Shown: positions 21,721 to 21,726 of the stretch, one piece after another
How the letters are laid out: every line of letters begins with the position of its first letter
Position numbering within the stretch: the stretch's first letter is position 1
Assembly (NCBI GenBank): GCA_016783285.1
Contig: JADHWW010000028.1
Location: forward strand, 1 to 21,726
Length of the DNA: 21,726 nucleotides
Direction: 5' to 3'
From: Anaerolineae bacterium
Lineage (GTDB): Bacteria; Chloroflexota; Anaerolineae; B4-G1
Notes under the pieces: generated by a model
Told to the model about the DNA's origin: nothing
The model's input: only the letters and a program-made list of their open reading frames with translations
The model's database searches: none
Translations under genes and position numbers: made by a program

Positions 21721-21726
21721 TGGCTT

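Overview
The window looks like chromosomal DNA from a GC-rich, repeat-rich, probably free-living bacterium. Chloroflexota (Anaerolineae-like) is my best guess. The reasons are the Pro/Thr-rich surface lipoprotein and LysM protein, the GAF-heavy sensor kinases, the stand-alone methylmalonyl-CoA mutase catalytic subunit, the ParB-universal-stress fusion and the dense palindromic repeats, some of them inside genes. No rRNA, tRNA or single-copy marker is present, so the phylum is inference. Most promoters I could place are good sigma-70-type matches (TTGACA-like, 16-17 bp, TATAAT-like).

Layout. (1) 1-456: the 5' part of a HigA-like antitoxin gene running off the left edge, a drastically truncated HigB-like toxin gene that keeps its promoter, and a MITE-like palindromic repeat. 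(2) 457-2933, minus strand: mgtE and rnd, overlapping by ATGA. (3) 2934-3488: a non-coding stretch with a 68-bp direct repeat, many hairpins and a striking cluster of the octamer TTATCCCA in both orientations, leading into (4) 3489-9490, plus strand: acyl-CoA dehydrogenase, a broken first copy of a medium-chain dehydrogenase, a two-gene DUF5678-like/retropepsin-like cassette, the intact medium-chain dehydrogenase, a small membrane protein, a metallophosphoesterase and methylmalonyl-CoA mutase. The last three overlap by ATGA. Two recognisable enzymes point to acyl-CoA (propionyl/methylmalonyl) metabolism. (5) 9491-10560: a promoter with a palindromic operator driving an HTH-nucleotidyltransferase fusion and a HEPN protein, a toxin-antitoxin-like pair. 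(6) 10643-15357, minus strand: a phosphodiester-glycosidase lipoprotein and a three-gene signalling set (GAF-GAF degenerate kinase, receiver-kinase hybrid, receiver-helical response regulator). It is divergent from (7) 15541-16486: a small winged-helix protein and an unknown membrane protein. (8) 16487-17057: a gene-poor stretch with a possible frameshifted gene remnant, a hairpin and a promoter. (9) 17058-18800: a ParB-like/tandem universal-stress fusion. (10) 18866-21720, minus strand: a 7-TM/GAF histidine kinase whose ATPase domain has lost its core, overlapping a membrane-anchored LysM protein.

The points that deserve most attention are as follows. The DUF5678-like/retropepsin-like cassette sits between a truncated and an intact copy of the same dehydrogenase start. 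The TTATCCCA hairpin cluster lies in the leader of the acyl-CoA dehydrogenase. One palindromic repeat family (GTAGGGGCGGGGT arms) occurs in frame inside two genes and supplies the stop codon of a third. Two separate histidine kinases lack the residues needed to bind ATP, while a neighbouring hybrid kinase is intact. Finally, an autoregulated-looking HTH-MNT/HEPN module is present.
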